64,000 bases of DNA from the NCBI GenBank assembly GCA_900455085.1, contig UGTZ01000001.1, forward strand, positions 1,456,501 to 1,520,500. The letters run 5' to 3'. Shown here piece after piece: positions 1 through 10,082 of this stretch; position 1 is the stretch's first letter; the number at the start of each line of letters is the position of its first letter. Origin of the DNA: Providencia rettgeri. GTDB taxonomy: Bacteria > Pseudomonadota > Gammaproteobacteria > Enterobacterales > Enterobacteriaceae. The position numbers and the translations under genes are program-made. The notes beneath the pieces are model-generated. The model did no database searches, was not told where the DNA came from, and was given only the letters and a program-made list of their open reading frames with translations.

Positions 1-233
1 ATTATGAAAAAATTAAAGGTAGTGAAAAACAATGGGAGCTTATTGGTCACGAATATACATTATTGCTTGATGATGAAGAAGTGATGATCCGTGCCAACCA
101 ACTATCATTTGAAACAGAAGGGTTGGAAGAAGGCATGAGTTATTATGATAATGAAAGTGTTGCATTTTGCGGTATTGATGACTTCTTATTAATGTTAAAA
201 GATTATCGTATTTTTGTTATGGAAAATAGATAA
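1..233 (+). CDS. yacL: YacL (UPF0231) family protein, C-terminal part
   Basis: The gene is cut by the left window edge; reading begins at base 3 and ends at TAA 231-233. The 76 visible residues match my recollection of the C-terminal half of E. coli YacL, including the segments GHEYTL, EEVMIRANQL and EEGMSYYDNES. YacL is a small acidic protein of unknown function; in E. coli its gene follows acnB. Here it sits just upstream of mscS, where E. coli has fbaA, so a synteny break lies between 233 and 374. Identification is from remembered sequence only. Confidence 0.85.
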   Translation, partial: YEKIKGSEKQWELIGHEYTLLLDDEEVMIRANQLSFETEGLEEGMSYYDNESVAFCGIDDFLLMLKDYRIFVMENR

Positions 234-373
234 AATAATTTTATTTAGTGATTTGTTTTGTGTTTCAATAAATCACCGCTATTATTTGCAGTGTGCGGCC
301 AGCCATTAAACGCTTTGTTAAAGATTAATTGGCTGGGATTAATATTGATAATTGGATCCTAAAGGGCATATAT

Positions 374-1246
374 ATGAATACTGATGATGTTACAGGCGCG
401 TTGAATGATGCAACGAATTGGTTTGTGGCAAACCAAGATCTGTTAGTTCAGTATGTTGTGAATATCGTGTCTGCTATCGTTATCTTGATTGTCGGGATGA
501 TGATTGCAAAATGGGTCGGACGTGGTTTACATCGCGTGATGACCATGAAGGGAATTGATTCAACAGTCAGTGACTTTTTATCGGCGATTGCACGCTATAC
601 CATTGTTGCGTTCACCTTAATTGCTGTATTAGGGAAAATTGGCGTACAAACTGCCTCTGTGATTGCGGTCATGGGTGCGGCCGGTTTAGCGGTTGGCTTA
701 GCGTTACAGAACTCACTGGGTAACTTTGCAGCAGGTGTTTTGCTGGTGGTATTTAGACCACTAAAAGCGGGAGAATATGTCTCGATTGGTGCAGTTGAAG
801 GCACAGTGCAAAATGTACAAATATTTTCAACGACGCTAAGAACGGCAGATGACCGTATTATTGTTATTCCTAATGGAAAGATAATTGCCGATAACATTAT
901 TAATACCAGTCGTGAGCCTAATCGCCGCCAAGATATTATTGTTGGTGTTGCTTACGATTCTGATATTGATGTGGTGAAAAAAGTATTAGGGGATATCGTC
1001 GCTGCGGATAGCCGTATTCAGCATGCTAAAGGCGTGACTATCCGTTTACATGATATGGCGCCATCCTCATTAAATTATTTAGTACGTTTTTGGACCACCA
1101 ATGGTGATGCATGGCCGGTGTATTGGGATTTGCTTGAGGAGTTTAAGCGAGCATTGGATAAACATAATATTGGCATTCCATTCCCACAAATGGATGTTCA
1201 TGTTCATAAACAAAATACGTCTATCAAACAAGATCCTGCAGAGTAA
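374..1246 (+). CDS. mscS: Small-conductance mechanosensitive channel MscS
   Basis: Inner-membrane channel that opens under membrane tension during hypo-osmotic shock. The 290-residue product (E. coli 286) has three N-terminal membrane segments at about residues 25-50, 62-86 and 92-125. The third carries the Gly/Ala-rich pore helix (AAGLAVGLALQNSLGNFAAG), followed by the beta domain (FRPLKAGEYV, FSTTLRTADDRIIVIPNG) and the alpha/beta C-terminal domain ending with PFPQMDV. I chose ATG 374 over the TTG at 329 because AAAGGG lies just upstream and the N-terminus then matches the family length. A hairpin terminator follows at 1271. Confidence 0.97.
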   Translation: MNTDDVTGALNDATNWFVANQDLLVQYVVNIVSAIVILIVGMMIAKWVGRGLHRVMTMKGIDSTVSDFLSAIARYTIVAFTLIAVLGKIGVQTASVIAVMGAAGLAVGLALQNSLGNFAAGVLLVVFRPLKAGEYVSIGAVEGTVQNVQIFSTTLRTADDRIIVIPNGKIIADNIINTSREPNRRQDIIVGVAYDSDIDVVKKVLGDIVAADSRIQHAKGVTIRLHDMAPSSLNYLVRFWTTNGDAWPVYWDLLEEFKRALDKHNIGIPFPQMDVHVHKQNTSIKQDPAE

Positions 1247-1270
1247 TATTTAGCAGTATCATTAAAAATA

Positions 1271-1297
1271 AGAGCCTGTCTTTGATGGGCTCTTTTC
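1271..1297 (+). terminator. Rho-independent terminator after mscS
   Basis: AGAGCC pairs with GGCTCT across a loop of about 11 nt and is followed by a short T run, 25 nt after the mscS stop. Confidence 0.8.
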
Positions 1298-1441
1298 ATT
1301 TCTCACATCTCTATTTTTCTTACTGAATTGTTTTTAGTTATAAGTGATGCTTATGACCTATTAGACTTAATCATTTCCACTAATGATTTTTTCTCATTAA
1401 TATTCATGCATATTAATTGAATAAAAAACCGGAATTAATGC

Positions 1442-2078
1442 ATGTTTTCAATCTATTTACAGGGTGCACTGCTAGGTGCTGCAATGATATTACCTTTAGG
1501 TCCACAGAATGCTTTTGTCTTGCAGCAAGGCAGTCGAAAGCAGTTTCATTTAATGAGCGCATTATTATGTGCATTAAGTGATACCGCTTTAATTGTCGCG
1601 GGTGTTTTTGGTGGGAGCGCTTTATTAAGCCAGTCTGAAATATTAATGCAGTTGATTACATTGGGCTGGCGTAGCATTTCTTATGTGGTATGGCTATGGT
1701 GCGTTTCGTACTGCTCTCAGCCCTGATGAGGTCATACTTCAAACGGAAAACCGGGCTATCACGAGATGGAAAGTGATTGTCACATTGTTTGCTGTCACTT
1801 GGCTAAATCCTCATGTTTATTTAGACACCTTCGTTGTCTTGGGCAGTGTGGGGGGGCAATTAGAAAGCCAGCTGAGACCTTGGTTTACGGCGGGTGCTCT
1901 AACAGCTTCTTTTGTTTGGTTTTTTGCATTAGCGATACTTGCTGCTTGGTTTTCACCCGTGTTAAATAAACCGCGTTCACAGCGCATTATTAATGTTTTT
2001 GTCGGTAGTGTGATGTGGTTTATTGCATTTCAACTCGCTATACAGGGGCTTAAAGGACTAGGTTTGCTTTCTCAATAA
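1442..2078 (+). CDS. argO: Arginine exporter ArgO (LysE family), one frameshift
   Basis: Inner-membrane exporter of arginine and lysine. The two frames together read as full-length ArgO of about 211 residues: start MFSIYLQG, the LysE signature PLGPQNAF at about 18-25, WLNPHVYLDTFVVLGS in the middle and MWFIAFQLA near the end. The frame breaks near 1661 where one extra T turns the expected ITWAGVAFLMWYGYG into a wrong frame. The length is 211 codons plus one base, so removing one base restores the gene. In E. coli argO is activated by ArgP, whose gene lies close by here at 2962-3875. I treat the break as a sequence error. Confidence 0.93.
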
Positions 2079-2169
2079 CAATATATCTTCAACAGACAAG
2101 CAATAACGTTCAATTTCTCATTATTCTGACTGTACTTTTTGTTTCATGTGTTACTGTTAAATTGAGCTC

Positions 2170-2200
2170 AGGGATAGTTTGTACTAATTATCCCTTTTTT
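2170..2200 (+). terminator. Rho-independent terminator after argO
   Basis: AGGGATA pairs with TATCCCT across a 12-nt loop and is followed by a T run ending at 2200; it lies between argO and yggE. Confidence 0.75.
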
Positions 2201-2229
2201 AGCGATAAATAATTGTCTTGGGAGGTTCT

Positions 2230-2965
2230 GTGAAATTAAAATCTTTAGTTTTAGCTGCGATGGTAGCAGGTGCTACGGTTCCGACCATATCATTGGCTGA
2301 CCCGTTACCGAATGGTCCACACATTACTACTTCGGGTAATGCAATCGTGAAGGCAGCTCCAGACATGGCGACGCTGAATATTCTTTGTGGAAGTTACTGC
2401 AAAAGATGCAGCAGCGGCAAAAGCTGGGGTCGATAAGCGAGTTGCGGAGTATTTTGAGTTTCTTAAGAAAAATGGTATTGAAAAACAAGATATTAACGCA
2501 GCAAATGTCCGAACTCAACCTAAATATGATTACAGCAGTGTGAAACAAAAATCTACTATCGAAGGCTACACGGCAACACGTTCTGTTGAAGTGAAAGTGA
2601 AGAAATTGGACCAACTTAATGTCTTGTTAGACGGCGCTTTAGCTGCGGGTCTCAATGAAATAAATTCAGTACAGTTTGGTGTGGCTAACCCGCAACAGTA
2701 TCGTGATGAAGCACGGTCTCAAGCGATTAAAAATGCGACAGAACAAGCCAATATCTTAGCGAAAGGCTTTAATGTCCAGTTAGGCCCAGTGTATAGCATT
2801 AACTATAATGCGCCAGCGGCGGTGCCATATCCAATCGCTGCAAGAAATTACGGCGGGGCAATGAAAGCCTCTGTTGCTCAAGACCTCAAGATTGATGAAA
2901 CCTATGAACAACAGAGTATTGATTTTAATGACCAAGTCGATGTGGTATTTGAATTAAAACGTTAG
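2230..2965 (+). CDS. yggE: SIMPL-domain periplasmic protein YggE, one frameshift
   Basis: Member of the SIMPL/DUF541 family; E. coli YggE is linked to oxidative stress tolerance but its biochemistry is unsettled. The product starts with a signal peptide (KLKSLVLAAMVAGATVPTISLA), then GPHITTSGNA, LRTQPKYDY-like RTQPKYDY, and ends FNDQVDVVFELKR, as in E. coli YggE. The start is GTG 2230, placed behind GGGAGG at 2220-2225. One extra base near 2383-2386 shifts the frame between DMATLNI and VEVTAKDAAAAK. Corrected length is 244 residues. The gene converges on argP and its stop overlaps the argP stop by a few bases. Confidence 0.92.
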
Positions 2966-3875
2966 CTTTTTGCTGGTTCATCTTCTTGTTTTAACATCTG
3001 GCGCCCAGTTTTTAATAGGGCGTCAGTCACATTTTTCATTGTGCGGCTTTCAGGTGCGAAGCGGTGCCAGTAAAGCATGCGTCGTTGGCATAGCCCTGGA
3101 GTTAAATCAACCAATTCACCATTTGCCAATTCACTGGCTATCTGCAAATGTGGGATCATACAGCAGGTCGAACCTTGCTTCGCTAACTGTACAAAGGCCT
3201 CCGAGGAGTTCACGATATGGCATGGGACACTACCCGGCGACAAGCCAAAGTTTTGTTGAACAAAGGCTTGGTGCATATCATCTAAATGGTCGAAAAGCAA
3301 CCGCAGGTGCTTTTAATAACGAAGAGCGAGTAACGCCATCGGGAAAATATTTTGCCGCAAAGCCGGGTGATGCGACAAAAATATAGTCCAGTGCGCCAAG
3401 TTTATCGACTAAGCAACCAGGTAATGCTTGAGGTTGAATACTGATAGCGCCTACCACTTCCACCGCGTCTTAAACGTTCTTGGGTTCGTGTTTCATCTTC
3501 AACCTGAATATTTAACCGGATAGGGCTATTGCCTAATACAGGGTTTAGGGCTGGAAGAAACCAAGTTGCCAAGCTGTCGGCGTTGACGGCAAGTGAAAGT
3601 AACAACGGGGTGGAGCCACTATTTTCATCACCTAACCATTGCTCTTCTAATAATTCGACTTGATGAAGCAGTGCTAGTAATTTTTGCCCTTGTTCAGTTG
3701 GGTGTGGCGGAACGGTACGCACAAGTAATGGCTGCCCAAACAGATTTTCTAACTGCTTTATGCGTTGTGAAACAGCAGATTGCGTGATGCAGAGCTTTTG
3801 AGCTGCGCGCTCAAAGCCGCGTTCACGGATAACGGCATCCAGTGCTTGTAATGCGCGATAGTCAGGGCGCTTCAT
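2962..3875 (-). CDS. argP: LysR-type regulator ArgP (IciA), two frameshifts
   Basis: LysR-family transcription factor that senses arginine and lysine and controls argO and other amino-acid genes. The N-terminal winged HTH (residues about 5-60, FERAAQKLCITQSAVSQRIKQLE) is nearly identical to E. coli ArgP, and the effector domain continues in two further frames (GAISIQPQALPGCLVDKLGALDY, then DHLDDMHQAFVQQNF). One extra base sits at about 3460-3464 and another in the A run 3293-3296. With both removed the product is about 303 residues (E. coli 297). The start ATG 3875-3873 has AAGGAG nine bases upstream; the TTG one codon earlier is less likely. It is divergent from rpiA. Confidence 0.95.
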
Positions 3876-4079
3876 CAAAAAGATCTCCTTGTTGTTATTC
3901 TATCAAGCACTATGCCATATTTTTACACGCAACACTTAAAAATATTATTGTTGTGGCGTAAATCCCAATAACCATGACACAAATACAACGAACAAGGCTG
4001 CAACTTATTGGGGTGTCCGGTATATACTAGTTATTAATAACCTTAATCACGACTCAATTAAATCTTAAAAGGCATGAGC

Positions 4080-4744
4080 ATGACTCAGGACGAATTAAAA
4101 AAAGCGGTAGGTTGGGCAGCACTTGATTACGTAAAACCGGGCACTATCGTTGGTGTTGGAACGGGTTCAACGGCTTCACACTTCATTGATGCATTAGCAA
4201 CAATGAAAGGTCAAATAGAAGGCGCAGTATCAAGTTCAGAAGCATCAACTCAAAAATTAAAATCATTGGGTATTACGGTATTTGATTGTAATGAAGTCGA
4301 TTCATTAGATGTTTATGTTGATGGCGCTGATGAGGTTGACCACCACATGAATATGATCAAAGGCGGTGGTGCCGCTTTAACACGTGAAAAAATTGTTTCT
4401 GCGATTGGCAAAAAACCTTTGTCTGTATCGTTGACGAATCTAAATTAGTTGATGTGTTGGGTAAATTCCCACTGCCTGTTGAAGTGATCCCAATGGCACG
4501 TAGCTATGTGGCACGTGAATTGGTTAAACTGGGTGGCACGCCAGAGTACCGTCAAAATGTAATTACAGATAACGGTAATGTCATTTTAGATGTCCATAAT
4601 TTAAATATTGTTGACCCTGTGGCACTCGAAAATACCATTAACGGAATTGCGGGGGTCGTGACTGTTGGGTTGTTCGCGAATCGTGGGGCTGACGTCGTTT
4701 TGATGGGAACTGCAAACGAAGGTGTTAAAACCATCAAGTTATAA
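4080..4744 (+). CDS. rpiA: Ribose-5-phosphate isomerase A, one frameshift
   Basis: Interconverts ribose 5-phosphate and ribulose 5-phosphate in the pentose phosphate pathway. Family motifs are clear: VGVGTGSTASHFIDAL, DVYVDGADEVD, KGGGAALTREKIV (active-site region) and RNVI-type TDNGNVILDVH. ATG 4080 has AAAAGG seven bases upstream, better than ATG 4074. The frame is lost at about 4412-4425 after AIGKK; either two bases are extra or one is missing, after which CIVDESKLVDVLGKFPLPVEV continues. Corrected length is about 220 residues (E. coli 219). Loss of RpiA is severely damaging, so the break is probably a sequence error. Confidence 0.95.
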
Positions 4745-4770
4745 TCTATATCGTATTCAATTATTCTATT

Positions 4771-4804
4771 AAGCCAGTGGCATTATACCCGCTGGCTTTT
4801 TTGT
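4771..4804 (+). terminator. Rho-independent terminator after rpiA
   Basis: AAGCCAG pairs with CTGGCTT and is followed by six T, about 27 nt after the rpiA stop. Confidence 0.85.
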
Positions 4805-5188
4805 TTTACTGATATTTTGCAATTAGTTTATGAACAGATAGACGCTAAATTAATTAACCAGTTTTATAAATATCATCAATTTGAAATTTATTTTATTTTT
4901 TTTAATATCGAGCTATTTTGGTGATATATCTCACACAAATAGGCATTGTGCAGGAAAAATCCTTATTTTGTGTTACCGCCCCTGATTTTCTACCATTTAA
5001 CTTCTTTTTCTTCGCGCTTTTTAGTACCCATTAAGCAAACGGTTGTATTGCTACTGCGCTATTTTTTGCTATGTTGGTATACGCTCATAGCTCAAGGTAG
5101 ATAGATGTCATCTCTCTTGAGCTATGTTAGGCAAACACATATGTTCATCTGTTATAAATCTTAAGTACGTTCACGATAGGGTAGGGAA
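4805..5188 (+). promoter_or_regulatory. serA upstream region with a candidate CRP site
   Basis: This 384-nt gene-free stretch precedes serA. At 4920-4935 GGTGA-N6-TCACA closely fits the CRP consensus TGTGA-N6-TCACA. In E. coli serA is known to be controlled by Lrp and CRP, so the site is plausible, but only the match is seen. The rest is AT-rich and I recognise no gene or RNA in it. Confidence 0.45.
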
Positions 5189-6441
5189 ATGGTTAAAGTA
5201 TCTTTGCAAAAAGACAAAATTAAATTTTTACTGCTAGAAGGTGTGCACCAAAGTGCGGTTGATAACTTAAAAGCCGCGGGCTACACCAATATTGAATATC
5301 ACAAAAGTGCGTTATCCGACGAAGAATTAAAAGAAGCGATTAAAGATGCACGTTTTGTAGGTATCCGTTCCCGTACTCATCTTACTGAAGAAATTTTCGC
5401 TGCAGCAGAAAAACTCGTTGCAGTAGGTTGCTTTTGTATCGGCACCAATCAAGTTGATTTAGATGCCGCTGCAAAGCGCGGTATTCCTGTTTTTAACGCA
5501 CCATTTTCGAATACACGTTCTGTTGCAGAAATGGTATTAGGCCAGTTATTACTTTTACTGCGTCGCATTCCTGAAGCCAATATGCAAGCACACCGTGGTA
5601 TTTGGGAAAAACAAGCTAAAGGCTGTTTTGAAGCACGTGGTAAGCGTCTTGGTATTGTTGGATATGGTCACATCGGTACTCAGCTAGGGATCTTAGCTGA
5701 AGGTATCGGTATGAATGTTTTCTTTTATGATATTGAAAACAAACTACCTTTAGGTAACGCAACACAAGTTCGTTCTTTAACTGAACTGCTGAATATGAGC
5801 GATGTTGTTAGCTTACATGTACCTGAAACACCAAGTACGAAAAATATGTTTGCTAAAGAACAATTTGATCGTATGAAACCTGGTTCTATTTTCATTAACG
5901 CATCACGCGGAACGGTGGTTGATATTCCTTCACTGGCTGAAGCGTTAGAAAGCAAGCATTTATCCGGTGCAGCGGTGGATGTCTTCCCAAGCGAGCCTGC
6001 TGCAAATAATGACCCTAATGACCCATTTATCTCTGAATTAATTAAGTTCGACAATGTGATTTTAACCCCGCATATTTGGGGGCTCGACTGAAGAAGCTCA
6101 AGAAAATATTGGGCTGGAAGTGGCAAGTAAGTTGGCGAAATACTCAGATAATGGTTCAACCTTATCTGCGGTTAATTTCCCTGAAGTTTCTCTGCCAGTG
6201 CATACTGAGGATACCAAACCGTTTCTTGCATATTCATGAAAACCGCCCAGGTATTTTGAATAGCATCAACCAAGTATTCACGGAAAATAACATTAACGTT
6301 GTCGGCCAGTATTTACGTACATCAGGTAACGTAGGTTATGTGGTTATTGACGTATTAATGCAAACGCCAAACCAAACAGATGAAGCGCTTCAGAAATTAA
6401 AAGACTTGCCAGGCACCATCCGTGCGCGTTTATTGTTCTAA
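5189..6441 (+). CDS. serA: D-3-phosphoglycerate dehydrogenase SerA, two frameshifts
   Basis: First committed step of serine synthesis: oxidises 3-phosphoglycerate to 3-phosphohydroxypyruvate with NAD. Seen are the substrate-domain start, the NAD-binding glycine motif GIVGYGHIGTQ, the arginine motif NASRGTVVD, the catalytic histidine in TPHIGG (restored frame), and the C-terminal ACT domain (FLHIHENRPGILNSINQVF) for serine feedback. One extra T at about 6075-6077 and one extra C at 6219-6220 break the frame; in between, STEEAQENIGLEVASKLAKY reads normally in the third frame. Corrected length is 416 residues (E. coli 410). Confidence 0.96.
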
Positions 6442-6479
6442 ACTACGCTAAAAATTGAGTGAAATAATGGCGCGGATAT

Positions 6480-7073
6480 TTATGACCAGCGCCATATTTT
6501 TTGCGGCGTAATAATTTCGGGTAAAGGAATATCCCAGTGTGCGATAGGGAGCTTTTCTACTTGCTGGCAATTATGGGCAAGGCCAATTGGATAAAAACCG
6601 GTTTGTTGCCAATTTGCTAGAGTTCTATCATAGAACCCACCTCCCATACCTAACCGTTGCCCTTGAGTATCAAATGCCACTAATGGGATAAGCATGATAT
6701 CCAGTTTTTCGAGTGGTAACACATCTCTGACATCAAGTGGTGGCTCATCAATATGAAATCGGTTTTTAACAAGTTGGCTATCTGGACGATAGTGAAGAAA
6801 CAGCAAATGGTGACGACTAAAAGGATGTAAAACAGGAAGGTACACTTGCTTACCTTGAGCCCAAAGTGCATGAATAAGCGGCTTTGTGTTAATTTCCCCA
6901 TCAAAAGAAAGAAACAGAGCAATATTATTGGCTTGTACAATTTTCGGGTGGTGTAATGCGTTATGCATGACTTGCTCAGCGGCACTTTGTTGTTGTTCAA
7001 GGCTTAGTTGGCGGCGTGCCTGACGGATAGTTTGACGTACCAGCTGGCGTTGTGTCGAGAGAGAATCTTGCAT
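6480..7073 (-). CDS. fau: 5-formyltetrahydrofolate cyclo-ligase
   Basis: Converts 5-formyl-THF to 5,10-methenyl-THF using ATP, salvaging an inhibitory folate. The 197-residue product has the family C-terminal signature GMGGGFYDRTL (about 142-152) and an N-terminal basic helix with QTIRQARRQLS. It is downstream of zapA and the 6S RNA gene in the same direction, exactly as ygfA/fau in E. coli, where processing of the ssrS-ygfA transcript releases 6S RNA. Confidence 0.95.
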   Translation of the reverse strand: MQDSLSTQRQLVRQTIRQARRQLSLEQQQSAAEQVMHNALHHPKIVQANNIALFLSFDGEINTKPLIHALWAQGKQVYLPVLHPFSRHHLLFLHYRPDSQLVKNRFHIDEPPLDVRDVLPLEKLDIMLIPLVAFDTQGQRLGMGGGFYDRTLANWQQTGFYPIGLAHNCQQVEKLPIAHWDIPLPEIITPQKIWRWS

Positions 7074-7190
7074 GTGATAACCTGTTATAAATACGATAAA
7101 AACAGTTAATCCAGTAATTATATTACTTAGAGTATATCGTAAGATGAACGGCTATGTAGAAAACAAATGAAAAATAAGCAGAAACTTAAT

Positions 7191-7374
7191 TGAGGGTCTC
7201 CAAGATGCCGTTGTAGGCTGTAACCCTTGAACCCTTGGTTCAAGGTGAACGCAGTTTAGCAACCTTTAGGCTTCCTGAGCGAATCAGGCATGCTCACCAG
7301 CGCCATAACCACATTCTATTTAGTTGAAATATCGGCTCAGGGGACTCGCCCACTCACGCGCATCTCAGAGAAAT
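7191..7374 (-). ncRNA. ssrS: 6S RNA
   Basis: On the minus strand the stretch begins ATTTCTCTGAGATG at 7374, as E. coli 6S RNA does, and includes CAGTCCCCTGAGCCGATATT, GGTGAGCATGC-like and ACCTTGAACCAAGGGTTCAA segments that I recognise from 6S RNA. The ends pair to make the closing stem (CTCTGAGATG with the 3' CATCTTGGAGA). The start is set by this match; the 3' end assumes the 184-nt E. coli length. 6S RNA mimics an open promoter and sequesters sigma-70 RNA polymerase in stationary phase. Confidence 0.93.
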
Positions 7375-7485
7375 TTGGTTTGAGAACTTATCGTTACTCA
7401 GTGATTTCATTGTACGAAACTAGATTTAAAATGCAACCTTAATTTTGTATATTTTTTTCTACTAGTGTCTGATTAATAAGCAGAT

Positions 7486-7815
7486 TTACTCTAGGGGCAA
7501 TACCTGCCTCTCAGTAATTTTCACCTGATCGTGCAACGCTTGTTCAATTGTGTGCTGCAACATTTTTATTTTCTCTTCCATATTATAAGCATAATCACGC
7601 GTTTTTGTCTTTTCTTGTGCTAATTCGTGACAGACGTTCAATGCTACGATAAAAATAAGCTGTTCCATATTGGTGACACCGCTTCTATCTTTCAGATTTT
7701 GCAAGCGTTGTTCTAATTCTTTAGCCGACTCAAGAAGGGCTTCTTTTTGTTCTGATGGGCAGTTGACTCGCATTGAGCGCCCGAAAATCTGGATGTCGAC
7801 AGGTTGTGCGGACAT
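7486..7815 (-). CDS. zapA: Cell division protein ZapA
   Basis: Z-ring associated protein that cross-links FtsZ filaments. The 109-residue product matches E. coli ZapA in length and pattern: N-terminal PVDIQIFGRSMRVNCP domain, then a long C-terminal coiled coil (residues about 22-100) used for tetramer formation. It lies upstream of ssrS and fau on the same strand and is divergent from ygfB, the conserved enterobacterial arrangement. Confidence 0.95.
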   Translation of the reverse strand: MSAQPVDIQIFGRSMRVNCPSEQKEALLESAKELEQRLQNLKDRSGVTNMEQLIFIVALNVCHELAQEKTKTRDYAYNMEEKIKMLQHTIEQALHDQVKITERQVLPLE

Positions 7816-7954
7816 GATACCTCCATACTGAATAATACTCGCCGTAAATACATCATATTTGGCGCAATTAATAGATAAGACAAAAGCATACTGGTCTAGC
7901 GGCTACCCTTGATGGTAGCATATCACGAATCATAAGCTAACATGACGAATTCAG

Positions 7955-8533
7955 ATGTCTATACAAAAATCTTTACCAAACTATGAATCACTGGACAAAC
8001 TCCTGCAACAGCACTCAATCGCACTTACTGCTGCGGAAATCCATGGTCTAATAACCGGGTTGATCTGCGGTGGGGGCCGTGACCATAGCTGGCAAACGTT
8101 AGTCCATGACCTTGCTAACGACGGTTTAGCTTTCCCTCAAACTGTTGCACAGCCACTGCGAGAACTTTTTGATACCACATTTGAAGCACTTGATGACAGC
8201 GAGTTTGCATTTGCCATGCTATTCCCTGACGAAGACGCTTCTGTTTTTGACCATGCTGATGCACTGGCTGGTTGGGTTAATCACTTTTTATTAGGGCTTG
8301 GAGTTACACAACCGAAATTGGCTGATAAAAAAGAGATAAGCGAAGTTATCACCGATTTACGCAATATTGGTATGCTTGGTTATGATGAAGACGAAGACCA
8401 AGAAGAACTTGAGCAAGCGCTAGAAGAAGTGATTGAGTATGTCAGGGTGGCGGTACAATTATGTTACATTGCATTGATTGAGCCAACTAAAGGCCCGACG
8501 GCAGTGGAAAATGATAAGCCCGTTCTTCATTAA
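7955..8533 (+). CDS. ygfB: YgfB (UPF0149/YecA-like) family protein
   Basis: 192 residues, same length class as E. coli YgfB. Conserved features include LTAAEIHGLITGLICGG near residue 24, WVNHFLLGLG, and an acidic helical C-terminus (DEDEDQEELEQALEEVIEYVRV). Function is not established in E. coli; the Pseudomonas homologue modulates gene expression. It starts the plus-strand series ygfB-pepP-ubiH-ubiI. No strong ribosome binding site precedes ATG 7955. Confidence 0.92.
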   Translation: MSIQKSLPNYESLDKLLQQHSIALTAAEIHGLITGLICGGGRDHSWQTLVHDLANDGLAFPQTVAQPLRELFDTTFEALDDSEFAFAMLFPDEDASVFDHADALAGWVNHFLLGLGVTQPKLADKKEISEVITDLRNIGMLGYDEDEDQEELEQALEEVIEYVRVAVQLCYIALIEPTKGPTAVENDKPVLH

Positions 8534-8724
8534 TTTCTATTAATGTGCGTTTTCAAAGCCACTTAACTTTGTCGATGAATAATTTATTACTGATAAAATT
8601 AAGTGCTTGAAAACGGGATGTATCCTATTTTAAGTCATTTCGCCAGTGTATGTTGTATGTGATTGGTTAAACACAAGCAATATATTCAGCAATCTAATTA
8701 TTCTGATAATAAGGCAAAAATGGT

Positions 8725-10048
8725 ATGAATAAACAGGAATTTATTTCTCGTCGCAATGCATTATTGGCTCAAATGCAATCAGGCAGTGCAGCAATTATTT
8801 TTTCAGCGCCTCCTGCGCAGCGTAATGCGGATTGCGAATACCCGTACCGTCAACACAGTGATTTCCTTTATTTGACGGGGTTTAGTGAGCCTGAAGCTGT
8901 ATTAGTCCTGATTAAGAGCGATGAAAAACATAGCCATACTGTTCTTTTTAACCGTGTTCGTGATTTAACTGCTGAGATTTGGTTTGGTCGTCGCCTTGGG
9001 CAAGATGCTGCTCCTGAGAAGTTAGGTATTGATAAAGCGTTACCTTTCAATGAAATAGAAGAGCAGCTTTATCAATTATTAAATGGCCTCGACGTGGTTT
9101 ATCATGCTCAGGGGTGAGTTTGCCTATGCCGATAAATTGCTATTTGATGCCTTAGATATTTTACGTAAAGGCAGCCGTCGTAACTTACGAGCACCACAAA
9201 CATTGGTAGATTGGCGGCCGATTGTCCATGAAATGCGCTTATTTAAGTCGGAAGAAGAAATTAACGCCCTGCGTATGGCTGGGCGAATTTCTGCTCTAGC
9301 ACACGTCAGAGCCATGGAAACTTGCCGACCTAATATGTATGAATATCAACTTTGTGGTGAGTTAGAGCACGAATTTACTCGCCATGGTGCACGTTTTCCT
9401 TCGTACAACTCCATTGTGGGCAGTGGTGAAAATGCCTGTATTTTGCATTACACCGAAAATGAGAGCCTAATGAAGGATGGCGAATTAGTCTTAATTGATG
9501 CGGGTGCAGAGTTTGAAGGTTATGCAGGGGATATCACACGTACTTTCCCAGTTAATGGTAAATTTAGCCAAGCACAACGTGAAATTTACGATATCGTCCT
9601 CAAAGCATTAAATACCGCGTTAGAGCTATATCGTCCGGGAACCAGCATCCATGAGGTGACTCGTGAAATTGTTCGTATCAAAACTGAAGGCCTCGTTGCA
9701 CTTGGAATTTTACAAGGCGATGTGGATCAATTGATCGAAAACAAAGCATATCAGCCATTCTTTATGCATGGTTTAAGTCATTGGTTAGGGTTAGATGTAC
9801 ATGACGTAGGTTTTTACGGTACAGACCGGGATCGTGTGCTTGAAGTTGGAATGGTATTAACTGTCGAGCCTGGTTTGTATATTGCTCCAGATGCCGATGT
9901 GCCACCGCAATATCGCGGAATTGGTGTACGTATCGAAGATGATATTGTGATCACCGAAAACGGAAATGAAAACTTAACAGACTTAGTCGTGAAAGACCCT
10001 GATGAAATTGAAGCCCTAATGGCAGCAGCAACGCACAATTTAGGGTAG
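8725..10048 (+). CDS. pepP: Xaa-Pro aminopeptidase PepP, one frameshift
   Basis: Dinuclear Mn metallopeptidase that removes N-terminal residues before proline. The N-terminal domain (EYPYRQHSDFLYLTGF) and the pita-bread catalytic domain are both present: VLIDAGAEFEGYAGDITRTFP supplies the two Asp ligands, HGLSHWLGLDVHD the His, and TVEPGLYI and RGIGVRIEDD the Glu ligands. One extra G in the run 9111-9114 breaks the frame after NGLDVVYHAQG; correction gives 440 residues (E. coli 441). It is followed after 34 nt by ubiH, as in E. coli. Confidence 0.95.
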
Positions 10049-10082
10049 ATGTCAGTCATCATAGAAAGGTAATAAACAACGC

